From Pedobacter sp. (GTDB taxonomy: Bacteria > Bacteroidota > Bacteroidia > Sphingobacteriales > Sphingobacteriaceae), in contig SSFR01000001.1 of assembly GCA_008015505.1 (NCBI GenBank), positions 1 to 64,000 on the forward strand: a DNA stretch of 64,000 nucleotides, in the 5' to 3' direction. Made by a program: the position numbers and the translations under genes. Shown here in pieces: positions 26,486 to 34,369 of the stretch. The notes under the pieces are model-generated. The model did not search any database. It was not told where the DNA came from and saw only the letters and a program-made list of their open reading frames with translations. How positions within the stretch are numbered: the stretch's first letter is position 1; each line of letters starts with the position of its first letter.

Positions 26486-26646
26486 GAGCCGATCTAAAGT
26501 TTATTTTAAGAAATAATTGCCGGTTATCTTTGAGCGAAACAAGGTAAATTTTGGAGCAATAGTTTCCAACTATTGCTCCAAAATCCAACGAAATTGTAGC
26601 CAAAAAGAACCAAAAGAATGAAATAAAATAAACTTTAGACCGGCTC
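26486..26646. repeat. 161-bp miniature palindromic element, copy B, inside the fad operon
   Basis: Ends GAGCCGATCTAAAGTTTAT and ATAAACTTTAGACCGGCTC (one mismatch in the arms), length 161 bp as in copies A and G. The centre is GGAGCAATAGTT-TCC-AACTATTGCTCC, a perfect 12-bp stem. It lies 27 bp after fadA and ends 29 bp before fadE, so any cotranscript contains this hairpin. Confidence 0.85.
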
Positions 26647-26675
26647 ATCAACTACAAATGAACAAACCTTAGAAA

Positions 26676-28490
26676 ATGGATGCGTTATTAGAATTAGAAA
26701 AACCCAAAACAATGAGCAAAGAAATTAAAGGCGGTGAATTTATCATCCACCCAACCTCTTGTGAGGACGTTTTTATTCCTGAAGAGTTCGATGAAGAACA
26801 ACTCATGATCAAAAAAACCTGCGAAGATTTTCTGCAAACCGAAATCTATCCGAACCTCGATCGAATAGATAATCAAGAGGAAGGAATGATGTCTTCGTTG
26901 ATGGAAAAAGCAGGGCAATTAGGTCTATTAGCTGTTTCAATTCCAGAAGAATATGGCGGTTTTGGTAAAAATTTCAATACATCGATGCTAGTTGCTGACA
27001 TCATTGGTGCTGGACATTCCTTTGCAGTTGCTTTATCAGCCCATACCGGGATTGGGACATTGCCTATTTTGTACTATGGAAATGAAGCACAAAAACAGAA
27101 ATATGTTCCTAAGCTAGGAAGCGGTGAATGGAAAGCTTGTTATTGCTTAACTGAGCCTAACTCCGGATCCGATGCCAACTCTGGTCAAGCAAAGGCCAAG
27201 CTGAATGCTGCAGGCACACACTATTTGATTACTGGTCAAAAAATGTGGATTACTAATGGTGGCTTTGCAGACATTTTTATTGTGTTTGCTAAAATTGACG
27301 ATGATAAAAACCTAAGCGCTTTCATCGTTGAGAAAAATTTCGGTGGCATCACGATGAACCCAGAAGAGCATAAGATGGGTATTAAAGGCTCATCCACACG
27401 TCAAGTATTTTTCAATGACTGCCCAGTTCCTATAGAGAATTTACTATCGGAGCGTGAAAATGGATTTAAAATTGCTGTCAATATTTTAAATATTGGACGC
27501 ATTAAACTAGCTAGTTCATGCATTGGATCATCCAGAAAAGTGATTGATCATGCCATTAACTATGCTAATGAACGGATTCAATTTGGCTTGCCTATTTCTA
27601 AGTTTGGTGCTATTCGGTACAAATTAGCTGAAATGGCTACACGTAATTTCGCTGCTGAAAGTGCAGCCTATCGGGCAGGTCAAAACATCGATGATGCTTA
27701 TGAAGCACTAGTTGCTGGGGGAATGGAACCGGCAAAAGCAAAATTAAAATCTACAGAAGAATTTGCTGTCGAGTGCGCCATTCTCAAGGTATGGGGCTCC
27801 GAGATGCTCGATTATATCGTTGACGAGGGTGTTCAAATTTATGGCGGAATGGGTTTCTCTGCCGAAGCACCAATGGACAGAGCCTATCGCGATAGCCGAA
27901 TCAATCGAATTTTTGAGGGAACAAATGAAATCAATCGCATGTTGATGATCGATATGCTCTTGAAACGAGCCATGAAGGGGCAACTCGATTTAATGACACC
28001 TGCTCAAGCCGTTGCTGGAGAACTGATGTCTATCCCCGACTTTGGAGAAGAAGATACTAGTCTGTTTGCCGCTGAGAAAAAAGCGCTACAAAATCTCAAA
28101 AAAGCAGGATTGATGATTGCCGGAGCAGCAGTGCAAAAACTCATGATGACCCTGTCTAAGGAGCAAGAAATTCTGATGAATATTGCAGATATCATCGGTT
28201 ATGTATATGTAGCCGAATCGACTCTATTACGCGTAGAAAAACTTGTAAAACAACGTGGTGAAGAAGCATGTAGTGGTCAAATCGATATGATGCGTATTTA
28301 CCTACATGGGGCTATTGATCGGGTAGGTTTAGCTGGAAAAGAGGCTTTAAACTCATTTGCCGAAGGTGATGAGCTTAGTATGATGCTAGTCGGCCTACGT
28401 CGATTCACCAAAACAGGACCTTTCAATAGCAAAAATGCACGTCAACGTGTTGCTAAGCAATTGATCGATGCAAATAAGTATTGTTTTTAA
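26676..28490 (+). CDS. fadE: Acyl-CoA dehydrogenase, FadE type
   Basis: A 604-residue flavoprotein that makes the first double bond in beta-oxidation. The acyl-CoA dehydrogenase core (about 40-430) has YCLTEPNSGSDANSGQAKA and WITNGGFADIFIVFAKI in the middle domain, and IYGGMGFSAEAPMDRAYRD and RIFEGTNEINRMLM near the active site. About 170 C-terminal residues extend beyond a short-chain dehydrogenase, as in FadE of Bacillus subtilis. The start at 26676 adds 12 residues before an internal ATG at 26712; either may be used. Confidence 0.92.
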   Translation: MDALLELEKPKTMSKEIKGGEFIIHPTSCEDVFIPEEFDEEQLMIKKTCEDFLQTEIYPNLDRIDNQEEGMMSSLMEKAGQLGLLAVSIPEEYGGFGKNFNTSMLVADIIGAGHSFAVALSAHTGIGTLPILYYGNEAQKQKYVPKLGSGEWKACYCLTEPNSGSDANSGQAKAKLNAAGTHYLITGQKMWITNGGFADIFIVFAKIDDDKNLSAFIVEKNFGGITMNPEEHKMGIKGSSTRQVFFNDCPVPIENLLSERENGFKIAVNILNIGRIKLASSCIGSSRKVIDHAINYANERIQFGLPISKFGAIRYKLAEMATRNFAAESAAYRAGQNIDDAYEALVAGGMEPAKAKLKSTEEFAVECAILKVWGSEMLDYIVDEGVQIYGGMGFSAEAPMDRAYRDSRINRIFEGTNEINRMLMIDMLLKRAMKGQLDLMTPAQAVAGELMSIPDFGEEDTSLFAAEKKALQNLKKAGLMIAGAAVQKLMMTLSKEQEILMNIADIIGYVYVAESTLLRVEKLVKQRGEEACSGQIDMMRIYLHGAIDRVGLAGKEALNSFAEGDELSMMLVGLRRFTKTGPFNSKNARQRVAKQLIDANKYCF

Positions 28491-28542
28491 AGCAAACAAC
28501 TATTAGTCAAGAAGAGAAAAAGCTAATACCCCCTTTTATTAA

Positions 28543-28578
28543 TAAGCCACCTCAATAGAGCATTGAGGTGGCTTTTTT
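28543..28578 (+). terminator. Rho-independent terminator after the fad operon
   Basis: AAGCCACCTCAAT pairs perfectly with ATTGAGGTGGCTT (13-bp stem, loop AGAGC), followed by TTTTTGGG. It lies about 55 bp after the fadE stop and marks the operon end. Confidence 0.9.
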
Positions 28579-28615
28579 GGGCATTGATTTTACTAACCCT
28601 TATTTAATTTTTCGT

Positions 28616-28978
28616 TTACTTCGAAAAGAGCATTTTTAAGGCAATCAGGATAAGTACTATACTAAATATCTTTTTGAGTGTTCCGTCAGATATGGTCATT
28701 GTCCATTTTGCACCTAGAAAACTACCCAGAACAAAACCCACACAAATCAAAGCAGCTACTTTAATGTCTACAAAACCTTGTTTATAATATGCCCAAGCAG
28801 CTAAAAAACCAATAGGGGGAACCATTAAAGCTAACGTAGTGCCTTGTGCAGACTTTTGAGAAAAATTGAGCAGGAGCACTAGTGCCGGAATAATTATTAT
28901 TCCTCCACCAATACCAACAACCCCACTGAGAATACCTGCTACCAAACCAATGACTAGAAGTATAATCCATGTTTCCAT
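28616..28978 (-). CDS. TauE/SafE-family membrane permease, short form
   Basis: A 120-residue, four-helix membrane protein of the TauE/SafE (DUF81) family, whose longer members export sulfite, sulfoacetate or related anions. GIVSGVVGIGGG-like signatures are visible at the start (GILSGVVGIGGGIIIIPAL). Only about half of the typical 250 residues are present. Half-length, probably dimerising members are known in this family. The ATG at 28976-28978 is chosen over a longer start at 29005 because it gives METWIILLVIG directly before the first helix. Confidence 0.8.
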   Translation of the reverse strand: METWIILLVIGLVAGILSGVVGIGGGIIIIPALVLLLNFSQKSAQGTTLALMVPPIGFLAAWAYYKQGFVDIKVAALICVGFVLGSFLGAKWTMTISDGTLKKIFSIVLILIALKMLFSK

Positions 28979-29027
28979 ATTGCTAATTTGTTGTTGAAAA
29001 TGCATTTTGGTAATAATCCAATTATAA

Positions 29028-29190
29028 GAGCCGGCCGGTCTAAAGTTTATTTTATTTCATTCTTTGGGTTCTTTTGGATACAACTTGGTTGGATTTTTCG
29101 CAATAATCTTCCACTATTGCTCCAAAACCCGCCTCATTTCGCTCAAAAATAACCGGCAATTATTTCTTAAAATAAACTTTAGAACGGCTC
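29028..29190. repeat. 163-bp miniature palindromic element, copy C (inverted)
   Basis: The same element as copies A, B and G in the opposite orientation, with ends GAGCCGGCCGGTCTAAAG... and ...CTTTAGAACGGCTC. The left end carries an extra GCCG, so the copy is 163 bp. The flanks also pair (TAA...TTA). Interior motifs such as GGTTCTTTTGGA, CGCCTCATTTCGC and CCGGCAAT match the reverse complement of copy A. Confidence 0.8.
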
Positions 29191-29311
29191 TTACTAATAA
29201 ACCCTTTTAAATCCATTGTTTAATCAAAAATTGATAATGCCTTCAAATGTATGATAAGATTTCAAAACACTATCGAAGTCCTAAAGACTCTTTGCGAAAT
29301 GTCTGCCTCTA

Positions 29312-29396
29312 CCCCCGCGTTAAGGATAATAATAAAGAGCTCACAGCGTAGCGAGGACTCGTGGATAGCCTGACCCGAAGGAGGGACACGCCCATC
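29312..29396. repeat. GC-rich intergenic repeat fragment (GGGCGT...TAACGCGG type)
   Basis: On the reverse strand this reads GGGCGTGTCCCTCCTTCGG, then TCAGGCTATCCACGA, and ends ATCCTTAACGCGGG. I recall a dispersed Bacteroidota element with a GGGCGT hairpin, CGGGCTATCCGC and TAACGCGG; this looks like a degraded or shortened copy. The base composition stands out from the AT-rich surroundings. No gene is seen. Confidence 0.5.
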
Positions 29397-29487
29397 TTAG
29401 ATCATTTTCATAAAAAAGCCCTTACAATCCCTATTGTGATCCGACAGCCTTATTGCTATTTTTGATGCAGCTGCTTAGCTCTAATCG

Positions 29488-29530
29488 CCTTTTTAAAGAA
29501 CCAAGTCTAGAATGAACTTTAGACCGGCTC
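29488..29530. repeat. Half copy of the miniature palindromic element
   Basis: CTTTTTAAAGAACCAAG... and AATGAACTTTAGACCGGCTC match the right half of copies A and B (AAAAAGAACCAAAAG... and ACTTTAGACCGGCTC). The left half is missing. Confidence 0.6.
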
Positions 29531-29572
29531 AAAAGACAATAAATAGATTATCGTTATTAAAATTGTGAATTT

Positions 29573-30280
29573 ATGACAAGTGATGAAAAAATAAGAAGTG
29601 CTTTAGAAGCCAAGGATTGGAAGGAAATCAAAGTGACAGACTCTTGGCAAATATTTAAAATTATGGCCGAGTTCGTAGATGGGTTTGAAAAACTAGCACG
29701 TATTGGGCCTTGTGTTTCCATTTTTGGTTCAGCACGCACACATGAAAGTAATAAGCATTATAAAATGGCGGAAGACTGTGCTCGTTTACTTACTCTGCGG
29801 GGTTATGGAGTCATTTCAGGTGGTGGTCCGGGAATTATGGAAGCGGCCAACAAAGGAGCCTATGAAGCAGGTGGAAAATCTGTAGGTTTGAATATTGATT
29901 TGCCATTCGAGCAATTTCACAATAAATACATTGACAAGGATAAAGTCCTGGAGTTTGACTACTTTTTCATTCGCAAGGTGATGTTTATGAAATACTCTCA
30001 GGGTTTTATTGTACTTCCTGGAGGTTTTGGTACCATGGATGAGCTATTTGAAGCCTTAACCTTGATCCAAACGGGTAAAGTAGCTCGGTTCCCAATCGTA
30101 TTGATTGGTTCAACGTATTGGGGAGGGTTGATTGACTGGGTCAAAAAGACCATGCTTGAGAGCGAAAAAAATATCATTGAAGAAGATCTGAACCTATTTC
30201 GCCTGGTGGATACTGCGGAGGAAGCTGCAGGACATATTTTCAAATTCTATGAAAAATATGCCTTGAAGCCTAATTTTTAG
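29573..30280 (+). CDS. LOG-family (TIGR00730) Rossmann protein, possible nucleotide phosphoribohydrolase
   Basis: A 235-residue protein of the lysine-decarboxylase-like/LOG family. GGGPGIMEAANKGAYEAGG and LPGGFGTMDELFEALTLIQTG are visible, the latter being the PGGxGTxxE motif. Proteins with this motif remove ribose phosphate from cytokinin-type or other nucleotides, and the lysine-decarboxylase name is historical. A phosphoribohydrolase role is therefore favoured, but the substrate is unknown. It lies just upstream of the biotin carboxylase gene (29 bp), perhaps cotranscribed. Confidence 0.85.
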   Translation: MTSDEKIRSALEAKDWKEIKVTDSWQIFKIMAEFVDGFEKLARIGPCVSIFGSARTHESNKHYKMAEDCARLLTLRGYGVISGGGPGIMEAANKGAYEAGGKSVGLNIDLPFEQFHNKYIDKDKVLEFDYFFIRKVMFMKYSQGFIVLPGGFGTMDELFEALTLIQTGKVARFPIVLIGSTYWGGLIDWVKKTMLESEKNIIEEDLNLFRLVDTAEEAAGHIFKFYEKYALKPNF

Positions 30281-30309
30281 CATACACAAATCAAACAAGC
30301 TCTATACAT

Positions 30310-31797
30310 ATGAAAAAGATTCTGGTGGCTAACCGTGGAGAAATTGCTTTACGTGTCATGCGATCGGCCCGAGAGATGAATATTGCCACAGTAGCAGTAT
30401 ATTCTGAAGCTGATCGTAATGCACTACATGTACGATATGCAGATGAAGCAATTTGTATCGGTGCTGCGCCTTCCAGTCAATCATATTTAGTGATTGATAA
30501 AATCATTGACGCTTGCAAACAAACCAAAGCTGATGCTATCCATCCAGGGTACGGCTTTTTATCTGAAAATGCCGAATTTGCCCGCCGAGTTAAGCGGGAA
30601 GGACTGCAGTTAATAGGCCCATCACCTGAGGCTATGGAAATTATGGGGAATAAATTATCCGCAAAGGCTGCTGCACTGAGATATCAGATTCCAATGGTAC
30701 CTGGGACAGATCACGCAGTTACAGATATTCCGCAGGCTAAGCAAAAAGCCGAAGAGATAGGTTTCCCTATTTTGATTAAAGCCGCTGCTGGTGGGGGTGG
30801 TAAAGGTATGCGAATTGTAGAAAGTGCAGCAGACTTTGAAGAACAGATGCATCTGGCAACCTCAGAGGCTTTGTCGGCTTTTTGGGATGGATCGGTATTC
30901 ATCGAGCGCTACATTTCATCTCCACGCCATATTGAGATACAAGTATTAGGCGATAACTATGGAAATATTGTGCATCTGTTTGAGCGAGATTGCTCTATCC
31001 AACGTCGGCATCAGAAAGTGATCGAAGAGGCTCCATCGGCCATTTTGACACCGGAGATTAGAGCAAAGATGGGCAAGTGTGCAGTAGATGTAGCTCGCTC
31101 TTGCCAGTATACCGGTGCTGGGACTGTTGAGTTTATCTTAGACGAGAACTTAAATTTTTTCTTCTTGGAGATGAACACACGCTTACAAGTAGAACACCCT
31201 GTTACTGAAATAATCACTGGCCTAGACTTGGTCAAAGAACAAATTAAGATCACTCGAGGTGAGACACTCAGCTTCAAACAGGAAGATTTGCAAATAAGGG
31301 GACATGCCATCGAGTTAAGAGTATATGCTGAGGATCCTACTACAAATTTTTTACCAGATATAGGAACGTTAAAAACTTACAAAATACCACAAGGGGCCGG
31401 TGTGCGTGTAGATGGGGGTTTTGAGCAGGGGATGGAAATCCCCATCTACTATGACCCAATGATTGCTAAGCTCATTGTCCACGGCAAGGATCGAGCGGAA
31501 GCCATTGAACGCATGACCCGAGCGATCAATGAATATGAAATTACAGGTATCGAAACAACTTTAAGTTTTGGAAAATTTGTGATGCACCATCCGGCCTTTA
31601 ACTCCGGTAATTTTGATACCCATTTTGTAAAAAATTATTTTACTTCAGCGAGTTTGGATGGTCATCTTCGTGAAGATGAAGCCATGATAGCTTCGCTAAT
31701 TGCCATGCAGTTATTTGAGACCAAACCATCGACGATGCTGCAATCAGAAAAAGCAGATCAAAATTCAAACTGGATAAGAAATAGAAAAACTTTATAA
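30310..31797 (+). CDS. accC: Biotin carboxylase subunit
   Basis: A 495-residue ATP-grasp enzyme that carboxylates the biotin on a carrier protein. ILVANRGEIALRVMRSARE opens the N domain. AAGGGGKGMRIV is the ATP-binding glycine loop, and EMNTRLQVEHPVTE carries metal-binding and catalytic residues. It lacks an attached biotin-carrier domain, so a separate BCCP is required; a candidate is the protein at 51763. Whether it belongs to acetyl-CoA or propionyl-CoA carboxylase cannot be decided here. It lies beside fatty-acid degradation genes, not with accA. Confidence 0.93.
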   Translation: MKKILVANRGEIALRVMRSAREMNIATVAVYSEADRNALHVRYADEAICIGAAPSSQSYLVIDKIIDACKQTKADAIHPGYGFLSENAEFARRVKREGLQLIGPSPEAMEIMGNKLSAKAAALRYQIPMVPGTDHAVTDIPQAKQKAEEIGFPILIKAAAGGGGKGMRIVESAADFEEQMHLATSEALSAFWDGSVFIERYISSPRHIEIQVLGDNYGNIVHLFERDCSIQRRHQKVIEEAPSAILTPEIRAKMGKCAVDVARSCQYTGAGTVEFILDENLNFFFLEMNTRLQVEHPVTEIITGLDLVKEQIKITRGETLSFKQEDLQIRGHAIELRVYAEDPTTNFLPDIGTLKTYKIPQGAGVRVDGGFEQGMEIPIYYDPMIAKLIVHGKDRAEAIERMTRAINEYEITGIETTLSFGKFVMHHPAFNSGNFDTHFVKNYFTSASLDGHLREDEAMIASLIAMQLFETKPSTMLQSEKADQNSNWIRNRKTL

Positions 31798-31800
31798 AAC

Positions 31801-31832
31801 CTCACCCTGCCCTCTCCTGTGGAAAGGGAGAT
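31801..31832. repeat. CCCTCTCC...GGAAAGGGAG palindromic repeat, copy 1
   Basis: CTCACCCTGCCCTCTCCTGTGG then AAAGGGAGA is an imperfect hairpin related to 46505-46540 and 33493-33525. It lies just after accC and could act as an mRNA 3' end structure. Confidence 0.5.
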
Positions 31833-31906
31833 GGATCTCCTAGTATTCGTAACGTTAAACACGATGTCTCTGCAGATTAATGGGATAGATCTCCAAAATC
31901 ACAAAC

Positions 31907-32491
31907 ATGTTTACAGGAATAATAGAAACTTTAGGGGAGGTGATAGCCCTAGAACAAGTACACGGTAATCTTCACATCACTATTCATTCATCGATAGCTG
32001 CTGAACTTAAAATCGATCAATCTGTTGCACACAATGGTATTTGCATGACTGTAATTGCATTAGATCATCATTCACATACGGTTACAGCAATTGAGGAAAC
32101 CTTAAGTAAAACTAATCTTCACGCATTAAAAGTAGGTTCTTTAATCAATTTAGAGCGCTGCATGTCCTTGAACGGGCGGTTGGATGGGCACCTTGTACAA
32201 GGCCATGTTGATCAAACGGCAACCTGCGTTTCTCGGCAAGAACTACAAGGAAGTTGGATATATTCTTTTGAATATGATACTACTAAAGGAAATGTGACGG
32301 TAGAAAAAGGCTCTATTACAGTCAATGGGATTAGCTTAACTGTAGTTAATTCTCAAGCTGAGGGTTTTTCCGTAGCAATCATCCCTTACACCTACGAAAA
32401 TACCAATATCAAACAGGTTCAAGTAGGGTCTATGGTCAATCTGGAATTTGATATTATTGGAAAATACGTTGCTCGGCTCATGCTCAAATAA
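31907..32491 (+). CDS. ribE: Riboflavin synthase, alpha chain
   Basis: A 194-residue riboflavin synthase that dismutates two 6,7-dimethyl-8-ribityllumazine molecules to riboflavin. It begins MFTGIIETLGEV, the diagnostic start. It contains two lumazine-binding repeats of about 90 residues, each with an NG(I)(C/S)LTV-type motif (HNGICMTVIALD near 45; VNGISLTVVN near 145). No FMN riboswitch was seen ahead of it. The gene symbol follows the ribE convention; it is called ribC in some genomes. Confidence 0.94.
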   Translation: MFTGIIETLGEVIALEQVHGNLHITIHSSIAAELKIDQSVAHNGICMTVIALDHHSHTVTAIEETLSKTNLHALKVGSLINLERCMSLNGRLDGHLVQGHVDQTATCVSRQELQGSWIYSFEYDTTKGNVTVEKGSITVNGISLTVVNSQAEGFSVAIIPYTYENTNIKQVQVGSMVNLEFDIIGKYVARLMLK

Positions 32492-32507
32492 ACATCCCAC
32501 AAAAATT

Positions 32508-32539
32508 AAATAAATTTTAGGCACGCTCTAAACAAGCTC
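32508..32539. repeat. Two adjacent solo termini of the miniature element
   Basis: Reverse-oriented ends: ATAAATTTTAGGCACGCTC followed closely by TAAACAAGCTC, resembling AATTTTAAACAAGCTC of copy F. They sit between ribE and the RNase P RNA promoter. Confidence 0.4.
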
Positions 32540-32553
32540 TCCATCAAAAGCAC

Positions 32554-32561
32554 TACTTTTG
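32554..32561 (+). promoter_or_regulatory. -7 promoter element for rnpB
   Basis: TACTTTTG matches the Bacteroidota TAnnTTTG consensus exactly and lies about 4 bp before the predicted RNase P RNA 5' end. This spacing fits a start at about 32565-32567. No clear -33 TTTG was found. Confidence 0.6.
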
Positions 32562-32564
32562 CTC

Positions 32565-32938
32565 AAGCAAGTCGTTCTATCGCTTCCCTTTGTGGAAGAG
32601 GAAAGTCCGGGCAACATAGAGTATCCTGCTTCCTAACGGGAAGGACTCACTTCGGTGAGGCCGGAAAGTGCAACAGAAAATAACTACCCCTTCGGGGGAA
32701 AAGGTGAAAACGTGAGGTAAGAGCTCACGACAATGCATGGTGACATGTATTGTGGAAAACCCCAGGAGTTGAAAGACCAAATAGGTTCTGAACGTGAAGT
32801 GGCTCGCTTCCTTGTACCGTACAACCGGTGCTTTCAGAATGGGTAGGTCGTTTGATCGTGCTAGTGATAACACGACTAGATAAATGATAGAAGTTTCTTC
32901 ATTAGAAGAAATACAGAACCCGGCTTATAGGCTTGCTT
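32565..32938 (+). ncRNA. rnpB: RNase P RNA (class A)
   Basis: About 374 nt. The 5' and 3' ends pair as AAGCAAG/CTTGCTT (P1). The hallmark GAGGAAAGTCCGGGC is near the 5' end, with ACAGAAAATAACTACC in the middle and ACAGAACCCGGCTTATAGGC near the 3' end, followed by a T-run. This is the catalytic RNA that removes 5' leaders from pre-tRNAs. The 3' end overlaps the beginning of a longer open frame of the glutathione peroxidase, which is why a later start is chosen for that gene. Confidence 0.95.
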
Positions 32939-32976
32939 TTTTCATTGCAGATCCGTTAATATCTAACCCCCCAGAC

Positions 32977-33489
32977 ATGACAACCACCCCTAAACTTGAA
33001 GAAGAAACAGTAAAAGGAAAATCAATTTATGATCTCTCCATCAAAAGCTTAGATGGCCAGTTTGAGATTCATCTTGGCGAGTTTAAAGGCAAAAAACTCT
33101 TACTAGTCAATACGGCATCAAAATGTGGCTTTACCCCTCAGTATGCCGAGTTGCAACAAATGCACGAGCAATACAAGGATAAATTGGTTGTTATTGGCTT
33201 CCCATGCAATCAGTTCTTTAGTCAGGAACGAGGCACTCCTGAGGAAATTGCCGCTTTTTGTCAAAAGAATTATGGCGTCACTTTTCCTATCACTGAGAAA
33301 ATACATGTCAAAGGAAAAAATCAACACCCAATCTATCAATGGCTCTGCCGAAAAGAAAATAATGGAGTAGAGGATGTGAAGGTAGGTTGGAATTTTGGCA
33401 AATTTTTGATTGATGAAACAGGTCATTTCATAGCCTATTTTCCTTCTAAAGTAAAGCCAATGAGTCCAGATATATTATCCAAACTATAA
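32977..33489 (+). CDS. Glutathione peroxidase-like thiol peroxidase
   Basis: A 170-residue peroxidase of the glutathione peroxidase family that reduces peroxides using a thiol. The active Cys50 lies in NTASKCGFTPQY; Gln and Trp of the catalytic triad are in GFPCNQF and VGWNFGKF. It uses Cys, not selenocysteine. The frame is open from 32884 but that part is inside RNase P RNA. The ATG at 32977 fits the family and removes the overlap. Without glutathione genes in sight, thioredoxin or bacillithiol may be the reductant (inference). No signal peptide from this start. Confidence 0.88.
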   Translation: MTTTPKLEEETVKGKSIYDLSIKSLDGQFEIHLGEFKGKKLLLVNTASKCGFTPQYAELQQMHEQYKDKLVVIGFPCNQFFSQERGTPEEIAAFCQKNYGVTFPITEKIHVKGKNQHPIYQWLCRKENNGVEDVKVGWNFGKFLIDETGHFIAYFPSKVKPMSPDILSKL

Positions 33490-33492
33490 AAA

Positions 33493-33525
33493 CCACACCC
33501 CAGTTCTCTCCGAGGAAGAGGATGT
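33493..33525. repeat. CTCTCC...GGAAGAGG palindromic repeat, copy 2
   Basis: CCACACCCCAGTTCTCTCC then GAGGAAGAGGATGTG is a diverged relative of copies at 31801 and 46505. It directly follows the peroxidase stop. A GTG within it is in frame with mazG but is unlikely to be the start. Confidence 0.45.
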
Positions 33526-33550
33526 GAAGAACTCACCTAAAACCATCGTT

Positions 33551-34363
33551 ATGCCCGCCAATACCCCCCCTGCTGTAGCACTCAATCAGGCTACAGCTTT
33601 CGAGCGTCTACTGACTATTATGAATACCCTCCGGGAGCAATGCCCATGGGATAAAAAACAAACGATGGAAACTCTCCGTCATTTAACCATTGAAGAAACA
33701 TACGAGCTCTCTGATGCAATTTTAGAAGGGAATAAACCGGAAATCAAGAAGGAACTTGGCGACATTATGCTTCACTTGGTATTCTACGCACGTATTGCTT
33801 CGGAGTCGAATGATTTTACCATTACAGATGTTTTGAATGGAGTTTGCGATAAACTCATTCATCGGCACCCACATATTTACGGCGAAGTTGAAGTTGCCGA
33901 TGAGCATGAAGTCAAACGTAATTGGGAGCAACTGAAATTGAAGGAAGGGAATAAATCGGTGCTGGAAGGAGTCCCCTCCTCTTTACCTGCTTTAATCAAG
34001 GCCACTCGAATTCAAGAAAAAGCTCGAGGCGTAGGGTTTGACTGGGAAAATAAAGCACAGGTTTGGGAAAAGGTAGAGGAAGAAATAAAAGAGTTCAAAA
34101 ATGAATTTGAACTAAAAAGTAATAAACTAATTGATCGGGACAGAGCGGAAAGTGAATTTGGTGATTTGCTATTTTCACTCATCAACTATGCTCGTTTTGT
34201 CGGCATAAATCCTGAAGATGCCTTAGAGAAAACAAATAAAAAATTCATCAAACGTTTTCAATACTTGGAAAATCAGGTTTCTCTAGTGGGCAAAAACCTG
34301 AAAGATATGACCCTGTCCGAAATGAATATTTTCTGGAATGAAGCCAAAAAAGAAGATACTTGA
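33551..34363 (+). CDS. mazG: Nucleoside triphosphate pyrophosphohydrolase MazG
   Basis: A 270-residue all-alpha NTP pyrophosphatase, removing PPi from NTPs as a house-cleaning enzyme. It has tandem MazG domains. The first contains LREQCPWDKKQTMETLRHLTIEE and EIKKELGDIMLHLVFYARIA. The second contains VEEEIKEFKNEFE and ESEFGDLLFSLINYARFVG. Metal-binding Glu/Asp clusters (EExxE...ExxD) are visible in both. The frame is open from a GTG at 33524, but that lies in a repeat, so the ATG at 33551 (MPANTPPAV) is chosen. Confidence 0.93.
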   Translation: MPANTPPAVALNQATAFERLLTIMNTLREQCPWDKKQTMETLRHLTIEETYELSDAILEGNKPEIKKELGDIMLHLVFYARIASESNDFTITDVLNGVCDKLIHRHPHIYGEVEVADEHEVKRNWEQLKLKEGNKSVLEGVPSSLPALIKATRIQEKARGVGFDWENKAQVWEKVEEEIKEFKNEFELKSNKLIDRDRAESEFGDLLFSLINYARFVGINPEDALEKTNKKFIKRFQYLENQVSLVGKNLKDMTLSEMNIFWNEAKKEDT

Positions 34364-34369
34364 ATGATT

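Larger units (their letters stand above)
29191..29572. other. Gene-free stretch with repeats upstream of the LOG-family gene
   Basis: About 380 bp without a supported gene. It holds the GC-rich repeat at 29312-29396, a half copy of the miniature element at 29488-29530, and about 120 bp of AT-rich sequence after copy C that shows nothing I can assign. Confidence 0.6.

Noticed and set aside
30310..31797. accB-accC operon
   Set aside because: No carrier gene is adjacent; the only biotin carrier in the window is 20 kb away.
31798..31906. FMN riboswitch before the riboflavin synthase
   Set aside because: Only 109 bp, mostly a CCCTCTCC-type repeat; no RFN-like conserved blocks.
32577..32873. 98-residue reverse frame
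   Set aside because: It lies inside the RNase P RNA gene.
32977..33489. Selenocysteine in the glutathione peroxidase
   Set aside because: The active site is encoded by TGT (Cys), and no in-frame TGA is present.
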